NCBI GenBank assembly: GCA_016703225.1
Contig: JADJCM010000001.1
Span: 1,736,001-1,800,000 of the forward strand
Length of the DNA stretch: 64,000 nucleotides
Source of the DNA: Lysobacterales bacterium
GTDB taxonomy: Bacteria; Pseudomonadota; Gammaproteobacteria; Xanthomonadales; Ahniellaceae
Direction of reading: 5' to 3'
The translations under genes were made by a program, and so were the position numbers. Every line of letters begins with the position of its first letter. Position 1 is the first letter of the stretch. A model generated the notes under the pieces. The model worked only from the letters and a program-made list of their open reading frames with translations, searched no databases and had not been told where the DNA came from. Shown one piece after another: positions 25,501 to 33,400 of the stretch.

Positions 25501-28500
25501 CGCCGATTCGAGGTGATCGTGGAGCTGGATGAGCTGGCGCTGCTCAGTGCATTCACCTCGCTGAAGGACGTCGTTTCCGACGAGAAGGACCGGGCCGTTA
25601 TGGACATGCCTAACCTGCGACGCCTCTACGAGGCGTTCCACGAGCTCATCGCTGAAGGCGGCGATGCGCGCGCGAAGGCAACGCTGCATGTGGAGAAGTG
25701 GTCCTACAGATCGGACAGCCACGGCAGGCAGGAGGGCGCTGCGTCCAGGTCCATGAGCGCCCGGCTTGTTCGCGCGCCATCCAATGCAGTGGCCGTCAAA
25801 CTCGCCGACGAGTTCAAGAACAAGTTGGGCGACCTCGTGAACGCCTGCCGCGGCAATCGCCTGGGCGAGTTCATCAGCGCCCTGCGCGCATACTGCCAGC
25901 CGATCGCAGTGCATCTGTTGAGCGCCGGTTCGTCACAGCGATCGTGGATCCCCTGCTTCCGGCAGATATGCAGCGAAAGCACGGAGATCGGCGCGGATGT
26001 GCTGCGGGTAGGTTGGGCGGTCGAACGAAGTCCCGGGACCCTGCACCCCACCGGTGCTGACCTGATCATCGACACCGAGCACACGCGCCTGCTGCCTCGG
26101 CAGCTGCGCGACAACAGCGAGTCGGGTTGTGGTTTGCCCGAGTGGATGACCGAGCGGACGGACGATCTGCCCTCGAAGCGACCCAAGAAGGTGGGCGACG
26201 CTATGACCGAGCAAGCAGCTACCAACGCCGCGGACCGTGCGAGGCGCTATCTGGGATCGGACGGCGGTGAATCCGAGGTCCGGCGATCGTTTCGTTGGCT
26301 CGCGCGACGCCACGAAACCTCGTGCGCACTGTCGGTCGACGGCACGGAGGACTCCGCGACGGACGCCTGGGAACGCGAGCGCGCGGCGCAGATCGTCGGC
26401 GGTTCCGAGACGAACTGTGTCGTCATTCGGAAGCGTCCGCCGCCCGGTGCGACGGCCTTGCCCTCCTGTCTGCGCGACATCGGCGGCGCTTCAGCCTGGT
26501 TCTTTACGGTGCCCTTGGCCTTTCTGCCGCTGCCGGCGCACCCGCAGTTCAAGGACCAGCGCAGTACGCAGGAATTCTTCGTATTCCTGCTGCGGGTGCT
26601 CAATGAACTCGCGGACGGCGGCGGATCCACGCTGTCGCGATTGATGCTGATGAATGAGCGAAAGAATGGTCAGACCACCCCGGAAGCGCAAGACCTGCTT
26701 CCGCTCACCAAGGCGATAACCCGGTCTCGCCAGCTGCGCGAACAGATCGCGTCCGCGCTCTCGGACCACTACCTCGCCATCGTCGAGGATGACGAGGAGG
26801 ATGGCCGCGAACTGAGGAACTGGCAGGGCCGGAAACCTGGCGCCGGTGTGCCGCTGTGCGGCGCCGCTGCGGATGCGGGTGCACCGGCGGATGGCGAGCA
26901 GAACGCCGCCGAAGAGCGGGATCTGCTGGGTCATGTGCGCCGCTTGCGCGAGGCGGCCCTCGGTCCACGAACCGCGGATGTCCTCGCCACCGTTGCGAAT
27001 CGAAGTGTCGTGCGCGAGCGGGTGCGACAGACGCTGTTGCGGGATCTGTCTGGCTACTGGGTGAACAAGGCCTGGGCCCTGCATCTGTTCGACCCGATGG
27101 CACCTGCCACGAAAAGGCTGGCGAACGTGCAAATCCGCAAGTTGCGATCTCTTTCGTCGGAAGTGAAGGTCAAAGACCCCGTTTTAGCGCTTTCAGCAGC
27201 CGAAATACGTCTAGGCGCGATGACCGGTCCGGAGGAAAAGACCGGAGCTGACGACCTACGTGATGCCGTCGTGGTTCTGCAGCGATCGAAATACGACCCA
27301 CATGCTCGTCCCATGACGACACGTGCGCTAACTGATGTAGTCGATGCGTTGACTCAGGCCACGGCGAAAGCACCCTTGATGGACACCGACGCTTTCTCTT
27401 GGAACGACCTGCTTCCCATTCCGCTGAACGACGAGAACTTCCCCGCCATCGTCGAAGGTCTGGATGACGACGGGTACGACAACGATTTTCATGTGCACGC
27501 CTACGGTACGCGCGCGCAGTCGTACGACGACCTGATGACCGCCATTTCCGTCGAGAGGATCGAAGGAGAAGCATGCAGATTCGTACCCCAGTGCCGCAAT
27601 CCTCTGGAACAGCCACGAGCGCAGGAGCCGCGCGCCGTTGAACTGGTGCCCGTGCATCACAACCCGGAATGGCGAAGCTGGGCGCGTGAACCGGGAAGCG
27701 ATGCGTGGCGGATCCGACGAGCCTACTATCTGCTGCCGTCCAGACGCAGCCCCAACGCGCCGGTGTGGGTGGCCGCGACGCAAGAAGCCACGACGAAATC
27801 GAGCAGCATCGTGGCGCCCCGACTGCTGCCGACGTTCGGCGAACCAGGGCCGAGCAAGAGTGCATTGTTTCCCGATCAGCTCGCACCCGCGGACTTCCAC
27901 CAGTACGTTGAGGAAGGTGCGCTCACACAGGCCTGGGTGACGGCCGAGGTCACGGTGGACGCAGATCTGAGACCGAGGCTGGATGCCTACGTCTGGTTTG
28001 CGCATTTCGGCTTCGAATCCGACGAGAAGGGCGGTATCAGCAACGATCGCCTTGAGGTCGAAGTGCGTACCTTGGGTCCCGGCGGCGACAGCCTCACCAG
28101 CGATGCAGCGCCCGAAGGCCGGAAACAAGTATTGGACCACTTCCAACTCGGCCGCTGGTATCAGTTCTTCCGCGCGACGCAGGCCAAACCGGGTGCACAG
28201 GCTTCGCCCGAACCCATCGTGCCCGACACGCTGATCGACGAGCTCTCGAAGCTGCTCGCCCGAAGCGATGAAAAGAACCGGACTTCACTTCTGGCGAGCG
28301 TGGCCACGACCGCTTCGGACAGCGGCGGGACCGATGACGTGTTATGCAAGAGCGGCTGCACCACATTCATCCTTGAACGTCGCGATGGTCAACTGCACGC
28401 ACGGGCGGAATCCCGGCCCAAGTTGCCCGATCCGGTGCTTGTCGGCGCCGGGTTGTACAAGGTTGTGTCCAAGGACGGAGAACGCGTTGTGTCCAAGGAC

Positions 28501-29235
28501 GGAGAACGCACGCGATTCATGTTACGCATCGCGTTGCTCGGGAGCGTATTCGAGTCCTATCAGGTCCGGATGCGCCAACGCCGGAATGTGCGCGATACCG
28601 ACTTCGACAACGACGAGGACATTAATCCCGCGTTCGAGATGAATGCGAGCTCGGCCTGGATTCGGCCTGGCCAGGTGTACGCCCGTTGGAGAGGCGCCTT
28701 GTCGGCGACTTTGCCACCGACCGTGAGCCAGCCGACCCCCTCGGTCGTAGCCGGCGATGTCGGGAAATTCCCGCCGACGAACGAGGGTCACGACATCCAC
28801 GGCCCGAGCTACGCCGCTTGGCGCGACGGCATGGTGCCGTTCTGCAGCACCGGCGCATCGTGGAGTGATCTGGCGGGGCAGACGCAGGCGTACGCGGGAC
28901 TGAAGCAGATGATCGCCGCGACGAAGCGGGAAGTGCGCGTCTTCCACTACGAGGTCATGTCCGACTACGAAGACCTCACCTGGCCCAAGCAACAGTCTTG
29001 GGACGACAGCGTGCAGGTGCCGAACGATCCTGTTGTGCCCGAGACACGCGCTACGGCCAGCCTGCGGCAGGTGGGCCGCGGCACCTGGAGCGAAACTGAT
29101 GAGACCTGGGCAGGCAGGTTGTTCGCACTCGAAGCCAGCAAAGACCCTGCGCGCAGGCGTGCAGTCAGCATCGAGTGGCGCATCAACGACCTTCCGTTGC
29201 TGCGCGTGGATGGACTGCCGATCATCTGGGCTTGA
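22540..29235 (+). CDS. Giant protein B (2,231 residues), unknown family
   Basis: GTG start at 22,540 with GGGAGG about seven bases upstream, 15 bases after giant protein A. No signal peptide, no long membrane segment. Mixed alpha/beta composition throughout, with acidic linkers (e.g. IVEDDEEDGREL near residue 1,415). One eight-residue tandem duplication (VVSKDGER twice) lies near residue 1,976. The C-terminal 250 residues include EMNASSAWIRPGQVYARWRG and end VDGLPIIWA. I recognise no enzyme motif or repeat family. Its size, the tight coupling to giant protein A and the exported proteins downstream suggest a structural or effector-like component of one assembly. A long antisense open frame inside it is a composition artefact. 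Confidence 0.75.
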   Translation: MNTVYVSVQFVDPPLLKDGDCVQQGLWAVLKPHLLLEYDKTEVLLQYFMHEKPSDWSYVVATEQHRPDIDEFCNAPRKKVVPVPLPPLTAIEWRTSSGSGLRFTADSDDAPEADGGGSGWRQFSFVNNLDVHKGLDDREKCVDAIVHLSAQERVRVIDWMVRLADWMAIGRDQVRSESRSIYVKNQLCGSASPLPAVDNVINAVDKQLMDLLVPGIGDSSLLLKGSDRTTVACELMRRLGLRCDATDQPDGEERERLAENWKGQKDLQAIYLFFLRRTPIAPIRKCIAELLQPGEDCLAKVRQIEDLLTGWPPPPLFKYDLSPRGQCEWACLDAKEDHNTYLEKVWRSWRERIGAAEGRRDEIWQLIDELAWFMSAGERLFWPDARSDDGTQTDNDRLLRLGCENRPEDRLTNAQQDGCDTSRWSWTSSFSLLGLTQRVFSEGSWQQAVSMAVIPLELRWQRPTLDSLTIGDSANLLDTGNARHELNQQLYQYAEESLRLGRSRPSGMQSAMLADPGKAGTVLWRPAFQTLNKWAFHVNGEKEKLTCHAVPPAFLDLLESRSQLCTPSESGDKDRFDQLTAQRFLLRRGDISLPGNDVAPAGLTFGMLVGVTLRVLMKESGTTHRLPNNGCFENMGGRCVCEIKLTSRDGEGQPYCELDMTELKKALFGSFDVNSSRKVYLTNKQQPGSAAQPIQHEDLVCVHDPVTDTDAIWWLGKLEVIKPFLTQDPQGAGVEVVDSSAALLWQLPDTAEAFNQLIVNDESKVGRGDGVVLAPTRFLDLAFGRSVDTQHFAMTVKLVSPLDGLARVYWRQAQSAQKGWLWLHQGDTVLRLTETAHMRPLHPNAEAARTCPALVAAPTKPDTQPSVALNFEFLERNVPDGEVERGSLMAESRRYSLWCNAGKTHALSVGLDQQYGFRNHSMVSEQLVLPLTSTIVHPADVRWKPGPTLRAPTRAKGTDARTDRLKALDRFADFPLLAWRLERRPVDRRFEVIVELDELALLSAFTSLKDVVSDEKDRAVMDMPNLRRLYEAFHELIAEGGDARAKATLHVEKWSYRSDSHGRQEGAASRSMSARLVRAPSNAVAVKLADEFKNKLGDLVNACRGNRLGEFISALRAYCQPIAVHLLSAGSSQRSWIPCFRQICSESTEIGADVLRVGWAVERSPGTLHPTGADLIIDTEHTRLLPRQLRDNSESGCGLPEWMTERTDDLPSKRPKKVGDAMTEQAATNAADRARRYLGSDGGESEVRRSFRWLARRHETSCALSVDGTEDSATDAWERERAAQIVGGSETNCVVIRKRPPPGATALPSCLRDIGGASAWFFTVPLAFLPLPAHPQFKDQRSTQEFFVFLLRVLNELADGGGSTLSRLMLMNERKNGQTTPEAQDLLPLTKAITRSRQLREQIASALSDHYLAIVEDDEEDGRELRNWQGRKPGAGVPLCGAAADAGAPADGEQNAAEERDLLGHVRRLREAALGPRTADVLATVANRSVVRERVRQTLLRDLSGYWVNKAWALHLFDPMAPATKRLANVQIRKLRSLSSEVKVKDPVLALSAAEIRLGAMTGPEEKTGADDLRDAVVVLQRSKYDPHARPMTTRALTDVVDALTQATAKAPLMDTDAFSWNDLLPIPLNDENFPAIVEGLDDDGYDNDFHVHAYGTRAQSYDDLMTAISVERIEGEACRFVPQCRNPLEQPRAQEPRAVELVPVHHNPEWRSWAREPGSDAWRIRRAYYLLPSRRSPNAPVWVAATQEATTKSSSIVAPRLLPTFGEPGPSKSALFPDQLAPADFHQYVEEGALTQAWVTAEVTVDADLRPRLDAYVWFAHFGFESDEKGGISNDRLEVEVRTLGPGGDSLTSDAAPEGRKQVLDHFQLGRWYQFFRATQAKPGAQASPEPIVPDTLIDELSKLLARSDEKNRTSLLASVATTASDSGGTDDVLCKSGCTTFILERRDGQLHARAESRPKLPDPVLVGAGLYKVVSKDGERVVSKDGERTRFMLRIALLGSVFESYQVRMRQRRNVRDTDFDNDEDINPAFEMNASSAWIRPGQVYARWRGALSATLPPTVSQPTPSVVAGDVGKFPPTNEGHDIHGPSYAAWRDGMVPFCSTGASWSDLAGQTQAYAGLKQMIAATKREVRVFHYEVMSDYEDLTWPKQQSWDDSVQVPNDPVVPETRATASLRQVGRGTWSETDETWAGRLFALEASKDPARRRAVSIEWRINDLPLLRVDGLPIIWA
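28462..28509 (+). repeat. Exact 24-bp tandem duplication inside giant protein B
   Basis: The 24 bases at 28,462-28,485 are repeated exactly at 28,486-28,509, encoding VVSKDGER twice without changing the frame. Identity at every base means the duplication is recent, probably replication slippage. It lengthens a loop-like polar segment and may vary between strains. Confidence 0.85.
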
Positions 29236-29244
29236 GGAGGCCGC

Positions 29245-30066
29245 ATGGACAGCAATCGACGCAGATTCATGATCCAGTCCGCTGGCGCCGCGGTCGTTCC
29301 GATGGCGGCGGGCGGCATGATCCCTCCTGCCGAAGCTGCGCCGGCCTGGGAGCCAGGCTTCGACATCGTTGCTCTGGGCGGCTTGGATCCATTCCGTGTG
29401 CTGAGCGTGGGCGGACACCGGAACACACCGCTGCGCCCCAGCGCCGGGGGAACTGAATGTTGGGCCGACATGGGCGCCGGATTTGCGTTCGCCGCTTCGA
29501 TGGCAAGCCTCGCGGAGTGCTGGCAGCGCGGTGCCGGCTGCATCGCATTGGAAGCGACCGCGAGCTTAGCGTCGCATGCCGACGCTTGCATGAACCTGGC
29601 GAGTGCCCTTGGTGGCGCACCCGTATGGCGCGCCGGGGTGCATGTGCATACGACCGCAGGATGGACGTCGTTTGGTTGGAATAGCAGGGAACTCGGAGAT
29701 CCTCTTCAGCACGGCATGGCGCATCTTCGGCGTCTGCATACCATCGCGCAGCAGCCGGGCGTGGATCGCGTGGCGGTGGTGCTCGCGGGATTCGACTGGC
29801 ACGGCTATGAATCTATTCAGGACGCGAGGCTGCGGTCATTGGATCGATTGATCCGAATGGCGCATCGGGTGACGCTCGAGACGGGCTGGAATGGCGATGT
29901 CGTGGTGCACACCGAGCTCGGCCGAAACACCGCCGCCAATGCTGCGGGCGGCAGTGATCACGGCCCCTATCGCTTGCGGATGCGCATCGGACGACAGCGG
30001 GGCACCACGGACTTTGTCGCCAGCGCGGAGCGGCTTGCGGAGCAATTTGAACTCGCCTGCCGTTGA
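29245..30066 (+). CDS. Tat-exported DUF1501-like protein, short form
   Basis: 273 residues, 9 bases after giant protein B, with GAGG upstream. The N-terminus has a twin-arginine signal (SNRRRFMIQSAGAAVVPMAA) and an AxA-like cleavage site near residue 33. Near residue 219, VVVHTELGRNTAANAAGGSD followed by HG matches the C-terminal signature of DUF1501 proteins (SEFGRTP...N..GTDHG), relatives of the alkaline phosphatase fold. The family is usually 400 residues or more; here the N-terminal part is reduced, although GAGFAFAASMASL and FDWHGYESI keep the order. It should fold in the cytoplasm, possibly with a metal, and act in the periplasm. Substrate unknown. Confidence 0.65.
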   Translation: MDSNRRRFMIQSAGAAVVPMAAGGMIPPAEAAPAWEPGFDIVALGGLDPFRVLSVGGHRNTPLRPSAGGTECWADMGAGFAFAASMASLAECWQRGAGCIALEATASLASHADACMNLASALGGAPVWRAGVHVHTTAGWTSFGWNSRELGDPLQHGMAHLRRLHTIAQQPGVDRVAVVLAGFDWHGYESIQDARLRSLDRLIRMAHRVTLETGWNGDVVVHTELGRNTAANAAGGSDHGPYRLRMRIGRQRGTTDFVASAERLAEQFELACR

Positions 30067-30096
30067 GCAGGCCCGGCAACCGAGAGGAGGAATCAC

Positions 30097-30702
30097 ATGA
30101 AGAGATTCGTTGCGGGACTGACGCTGATGTCTGCGATCGCGGTGTGCAGAAGCGCTGACATCGAGGGCGCGCCTGCGTCACAGTTGTCGGGGCAGGTCAA
30201 AAACACCATTAGTGGCATCGCCGACCGAGCAGGGTTGTCGAAGGTCACCGTCACCAGTTCGGACCGAAGCCCCGGAAGCCACGCGCACATCATCGTCGTC
30301 GACAAGCTTCGCTGCTCGGGGCGAGATTGTCCCGGCAAGCAACAAGTCCTCGACGACTACTGTGCCATCCACGACGTCGCGATCAACGAGCTGTTCGCGG
30401 ACACCAGCTGGACAACGGCGGATCAGGCCGTCGACGTGCTCGCTGATCGGCTCACTGCCGTGCTTCCGGCGACCAGGGACTGCGTCATGCACGTGATCGT
30501 GCCAGGACAGAATACGACTTGGAAGGCCGTCGACATCGCACCTTCGTCGATTCCTCCGGAAAAGCGGTGCGACTTCCTGCGGGAGGCGCAGGCGGACGAG
30601 CGCGTGGCCAGCGACCGAATATTCGTTCCCGCGAGCACGAATTGTTCAGATGGAACGAAGAAAGCTTCAGAAACCGCATTCCATATTGAGATTCGGCAGT
30701 AA
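30097..30702 (+). CDS. Secreted LAS/M15-type peptidoglycan peptidase-like protein
   Basis: 201 residues, GAGAGGAGG ribosome-binding site, 30 bases after the DUF1501-like gene. A Sec signal covers residues 1-20. The mature part has KVTVTSSDRSPGSHA (the 'TSxxRSP' entry of M15-like folds), then MHVIVPG...WKAVDIAPSS near residues 130-150, then AFHIEI at the C-terminus, giving the His-Asp-His zinc-ligand order of LAS/M15 DD- or LD-carboxypeptidases. Six cysteines may form disulfides. It could trim cell wall to let the giant-protein assembly pass or act. The spacing in the first His motif is longer than usual, so activity is not certain. Confidence 0.55.
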   Translation: MKRFVAGLTLMSAIAVCRSADIEGAPASQLSGQVKNTISGIADRAGLSKVTVTSSDRSPGSHAHIIVVDKLRCSGRDCPGKQQVLDDYCAIHDVAINELFADTSWTTADQAVDVLADRLTAVLPATRDCVMHVIVPGQNTTWKAVDIAPSSIPPEKRCDFLREAQADERVASDRIFVPASTNCSDGTKKASETAFHIEIRQ

Positions 30703-30753
30703 ATACGTCCAGCGACACCCACTATTGATCCGGCCAAGTGAAGTTTGAACTTT

Positions 30754-30934
30754 TCATGCGGCGTACTTTACGCGAGGATCTTGGAAATAGCTGCGCAAGC
30801 GCTCGGGTGATGTTTCGAGGCGCTCCATGTGCTCGGTCGCGGCAGCTTTCGGCCTTGCCTTGGTGCGTGCCGGGACTTTCGAGCCGATGTGGTGCTTGAG
30901 ATCGGCGTTGAGTCGTTCTTCGGGATTCAGTTCC
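30754..30934 (-). pseudogene. IS630-family transposase, 3' part (split by IS insertion)
   Basis: Reading leftward from 30,934: ELNPEERLNADLKHHIGSKV, then PARTKARPK and ERLETSPERLRSYFQDPRVK, ending in a TGA at 30,754-30,756. This is the C-terminal end of IS630 transposases, including the catalytic LNPxE. Its 5' continuation lies at 32,833-32,910 on the far side of the IS1634-family element; the join restores PSYSPELNPEER exactly. Just beyond the stop, a CAAACTTCACTTGGCCGGAT stretch (reading leftward) resembles the end of such elements. Only the last ~90 codons in all remain. Confidence 0.8.
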
Positions 30935-32826
30935 CCCAAGTTCCGCAGTTGGACCCAAAAATTTCGCCCTTGCTCGGCGGTGAGGGTCAATAGAGTCAAC
31001 GACTTGGCGCGATTTTGGGAGGGTTTTCGGAAGGGTCGTGTTGTGTCACGTCGGAGCGCGATAGTGGCTTACGAAGCGGTTCTGACTGTGTTAGGGTTGG
31101 CACATGTACACGCGCATCACTCGCTCCGGTGGCCGCAGTTATCTGCAGATCGTCGAAGGCTTCCGCTCGGAAGCTGGAGTGCGGCAGCGCGTGGTCGCGA
31201 ATCTGGGTCGCCTCGATCAGTTGTCGGACAAGAAGCTGGATCCCTTGATCCACGGCTTGCAGCGCGCTGGGCCCGTGCCGAGTTCGGCGCCGGTGCCGGA
31301 GTACGACACGGCGCTGGCGTTCGGTGATGTCTATGCGTTGAACGCGCTGTGGTCGGAGCTTGGGTTCGGCGAGGCGATCACGCGCGCGTTGCGCTCATCG
31401 CGCCGAGCCTTCGATGCCGAGGCGATGGTGCGTGCGATGGTGTTCAACCGCTTGTGCGCGCCGGACTCGAAGCCAGGCTGCCTGGAATGGCTTGAGACCG
31501 TCTCGATTCCCGGCATGCCCGAGGACATCACCCACGATCAACTGCTGCGCACGATGGATGCACTGATGGATCGGGCGGAGGCCGTCGAAGCGCGCGTTGC
31601 GGCGCAGTTGCGGCCGATGCTCGACCAACAGCTGTCGGTGGTGTTCTACGACCTGACCACGATCCGCATTCACGGTGAGGGCGAGGTCGCAAACGATCTC
31701 CGCGCGTTCGGCATGAACAAGGAAACTGGCGGCATCGAGCGCCAGTTCGTGCTCGGCGTGGTGCAGTCGGCCGAAGGTCTGCCGCTGATGCATACCGTGC
31801 ACGCCGGCAACGTGTCGGAGACCAAGACGCTGAAGGCGATGCTGGACTCGGTGCTCAAGCGCTTCGATGTCGAGCGCGTGATCATCGTTGCCGACCGCGG
31901 CCTGCTGAGCTTGGACAACGTTGCCGAACTGGCCGCCGTTGCCAACGCCACGCAGCGCAAGTTGCAGTTCATCCTGGCGGTGCCGGCGCGGCGCTATCGC
32001 GAACTCGGCGGGACTCTGGATGCCCTCGCGTTCGATCGCGACCGTGCCAGTCTGGCCGAAGGCGAGTTCGCGGGTCATCGCCTGGTGGTCGCGCACGATC
32101 CGGCACGCGCGGCCGAGCAATCGGCGAAGCGCCGCGCGCGGATCACCGAGATCGAGGCGTTCGCCGAGAAACTGGTGAGCAAGCTCGATGCGCAGGATCA
32201 GGGCAAGACCGCGCGCGGCCGCAAAGCCAGCGATCGCGGCGCCTACACGCGCTTCCAGCAGGCGGTCGCGGACGCCGAACTGACGCGCTACATCAAGGCC
32301 GACTATCAGGCCGATTGCTTCAGCTACGGCGTCGACGAACACGCGATCAGCGACGCCGAGCGTTTCGACGGCAAGCTGGTGCTGCTGACCAACGTCAGCG
32401 ACTTCAGCGCCGAACAAGTCGTCAGCCGCTACAAGAGTCTCGCCGACATCGAGCGCGGCTTCCGCGTGCTCAAGAGCGACCTCGACATCGCACCGGTCTT
32501 CCACCGACTGCCAGATCGCATCCGCGCGCACGCGTTGATCTGCTTCCTCGCGCTCGTCCTCTACCGCGTCATGCGCATGCGCCTGAAGGCGAACGGCAAC
32601 ACCAACAGCCCGAAGACCACTCTCGAACTCCTGCGCCGTCTGCAAACGCATCGCGTGCGCATCGGCAAACAGAGCCTCACCGGCATCGGCACGACCACAC
32701 CCCAGCAACTCGAACTGTTCGCCGCCCTCGGCATCAAGAAACCTTCCTGACGCCCATGTTGTGTCATTTTTGCCTGTCTCACCACAGGCAAATCAAGGAC
32801 TTACGCGATTAGCTGCGGAACTTGGG
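30935..32826. mobile_element. Complete IS1634-family insertion sequence
   Basis: 1,892 bp. The ends are CCCAAGTTCCGCAGTT at 30,935 and, inverted, CCCAAGTTCCGCAGCT at 32,826: 14 bp perfect. It is flanked by a 6-bp target duplication, AGTTCC at 30,929-30,934 and again at 32,827-32,832. Removing the element and one AGTTCC copy restores an uninterrupted IS630-type reading frame across the join, which fixes the boundaries. One transposase gene fills most of it. Intact ends and gene suggest a recent insertion. Confidence 0.9.
31104..32750 (+). CDS. IS1634-family transposase
   Basis: 548 residues. The start (MYTRITRSGGRSYLQIVEGF) and the DDE-type core match IS1634-family enzymes: VVFYDLTTIRIHGE near residue 180, IVADRGLLS near 265 and a C-terminal YKSLADIERGFRVLKSDLDI carrying the catalytic Glu. 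It cuts and rejoins the ends of its own element. The frame is complete and probably active. An almost identical but broken copy lies on the other strand at 33,401-34,296. Confidence 0.9.
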   Translation: MYTRITRSGGRSYLQIVEGFRSEAGVRQRVVANLGRLDQLSDKKLDPLIHGLQRAGPVPSSAPVPEYDTALAFGDVYALNALWSELGFGEAITRALRSSRRAFDAEAMVRAMVFNRLCAPDSKPGCLEWLETVSIPGMPEDITHDQLLRTMDALMDRAEAVEARVAAQLRPMLDQQLSVVFYDLTTIRIHGEGEVANDLRAFGMNKETGGIERQFVLGVVQSAEGLPLMHTVHAGNVSETKTLKAMLDSVLKRFDVERVIIVADRGLLSLDNVAELAAVANATQRKLQFILAVPARRYRELGGTLDALAFDRDRASLAEGEFAGHRLVVAHDPARAAEQSAKRRARITEIEAFAEKLVSKLDAQDQGKTARGRKASDRGAYTRFQQAVADAELTRYIKADYQADCFSYGVDEHAISDAERFDGKLVLLTNVSDFSAEQVVSRYKSLADIERGFRVLKSDLDIAPVFHRLPDRIRAHALICFLALVLYRVMRMRLKANGNTNSPKTTLELLRRLQTHRVRIGKQSLTGIGTTTPQQLELFAALGIKKPS

Positions 32827-32910
32827 AGTTCCGGGCTGTAGCTCGGCAGGTAGAACAGTTCGATCTGCTCTGCGCGTTCGGCGACCCATGCTTTGACCAG
32901 CGCGGATTCT
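32827..32910 (-). pseudogene. IS630-family transposase, internal part (split by IS insertion)
   Basis: Reading leftward: LVKAWVAERAEQIELFYLPS then YSPEL, the segment of IS630 transposases just before the catalytic LNPxE, which continues at 30,934 after the IS1634 insertion. Upstream of about 32,910 the gene is cut off by the spaced-repeat segment that starts at 32,918. The N-terminal two thirds of the transposase are missing. Confidence 0.8.
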
Positions 32911-32917
32911 GATGAAT

Positions 32918-32980
32918 TCGGTACAGCAATCTGATTCAAGTCGGTACGGCGTTCTGGTTGAAGCCGGTACGGTTATCCAC
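32918..32980. repeat. TCGGTAC repeats at 23-bp spacing (IS21-type end)
   Basis: CGGTAC boxes begin at 32,919, 32,942 and 32,965, exactly 23 bases apart, with similar spacers (nnCTGrTTsAAG). Together with the istA fragment next door they look like the multiple terminal repeats of an IS21-family element. The istB gene expected between them is absent, so a deletion joined the end to istA. Confidence 0.5.
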
Positions 32981-33063
32981 AGGCTGGTAGGGATTGGAAT
33001 GATCGCAGGATTGCGATCGGGATTCCGCGCAGGCCAAGGGTTTGCAGTGCCTGATACAAGGGC

Positions 33064-33400
33064 TCAGTGAGCATGCTGATCCCCGTAGTAGGCCGCGCCG
33101 CGCAAGTTGGCGTGCTCGATCACGACCGCCGGTGGTGTCGGTGTCGGTAGCGGGTGACGGATCAGATCGTTGATGGCGCGATAGCTGAGCGCGTTTAGAT
33201 CGAGTGCGCGCCGACATGCTGCTTCCAGCGCTTCCGCGCCGTGATCCTTGGCGAGGCGCAAGATGCCCTGACTGGTGCGATAGGTCTGTTCCGCATGCGT
33301 CTTGCGCGTGACTTGCGCAGCAATCACTTGCGCCGTCGCTTCGCCGATCACTGCTGCGCGCTTCTGCAAGCTGCTCTGTGTCCGATCGAGATAGCCGCGA
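33064..33400 (-). pseudogene. IS21-family IstA C-terminal fragment
   Basis: Reading leftward from 33,400: QSSLQKRAAVIGEATAQVIA, then THAEQTYRTSQGILRLAKDH, GAEALEAACRRALDLNALSY and HANLRGAAYYGDQHAH with a TGA at 33,064-33,066. This is the C-terminal region of IS21 transposases (typically HPEQGYRACLGILRL...ERLEAACARAL...HENIRG). The catalytic N-terminal part is missing: at 33,400/33,401 the sequence changes abruptly into a copy of the IS1634 transposase. Confidence 0.8.

Noticed and set aside
24313..25914. Open frame of 533 codons antisense to giant protein B, and a similar one at 18,850-20,286 antisense to giant protein A
   Set aside because: Both follow the low stop frequency of GC-rich DNA and lack start context or motifs.
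30996..32808. Similar TCAAnGACTT direct repeats near both sides of the IS1634 transposase, first taken for a target duplication
   Set aside because: The true ends lie further out, with perfect inverted repeats and an exact 6-bp duplication that repairs a reading frame.
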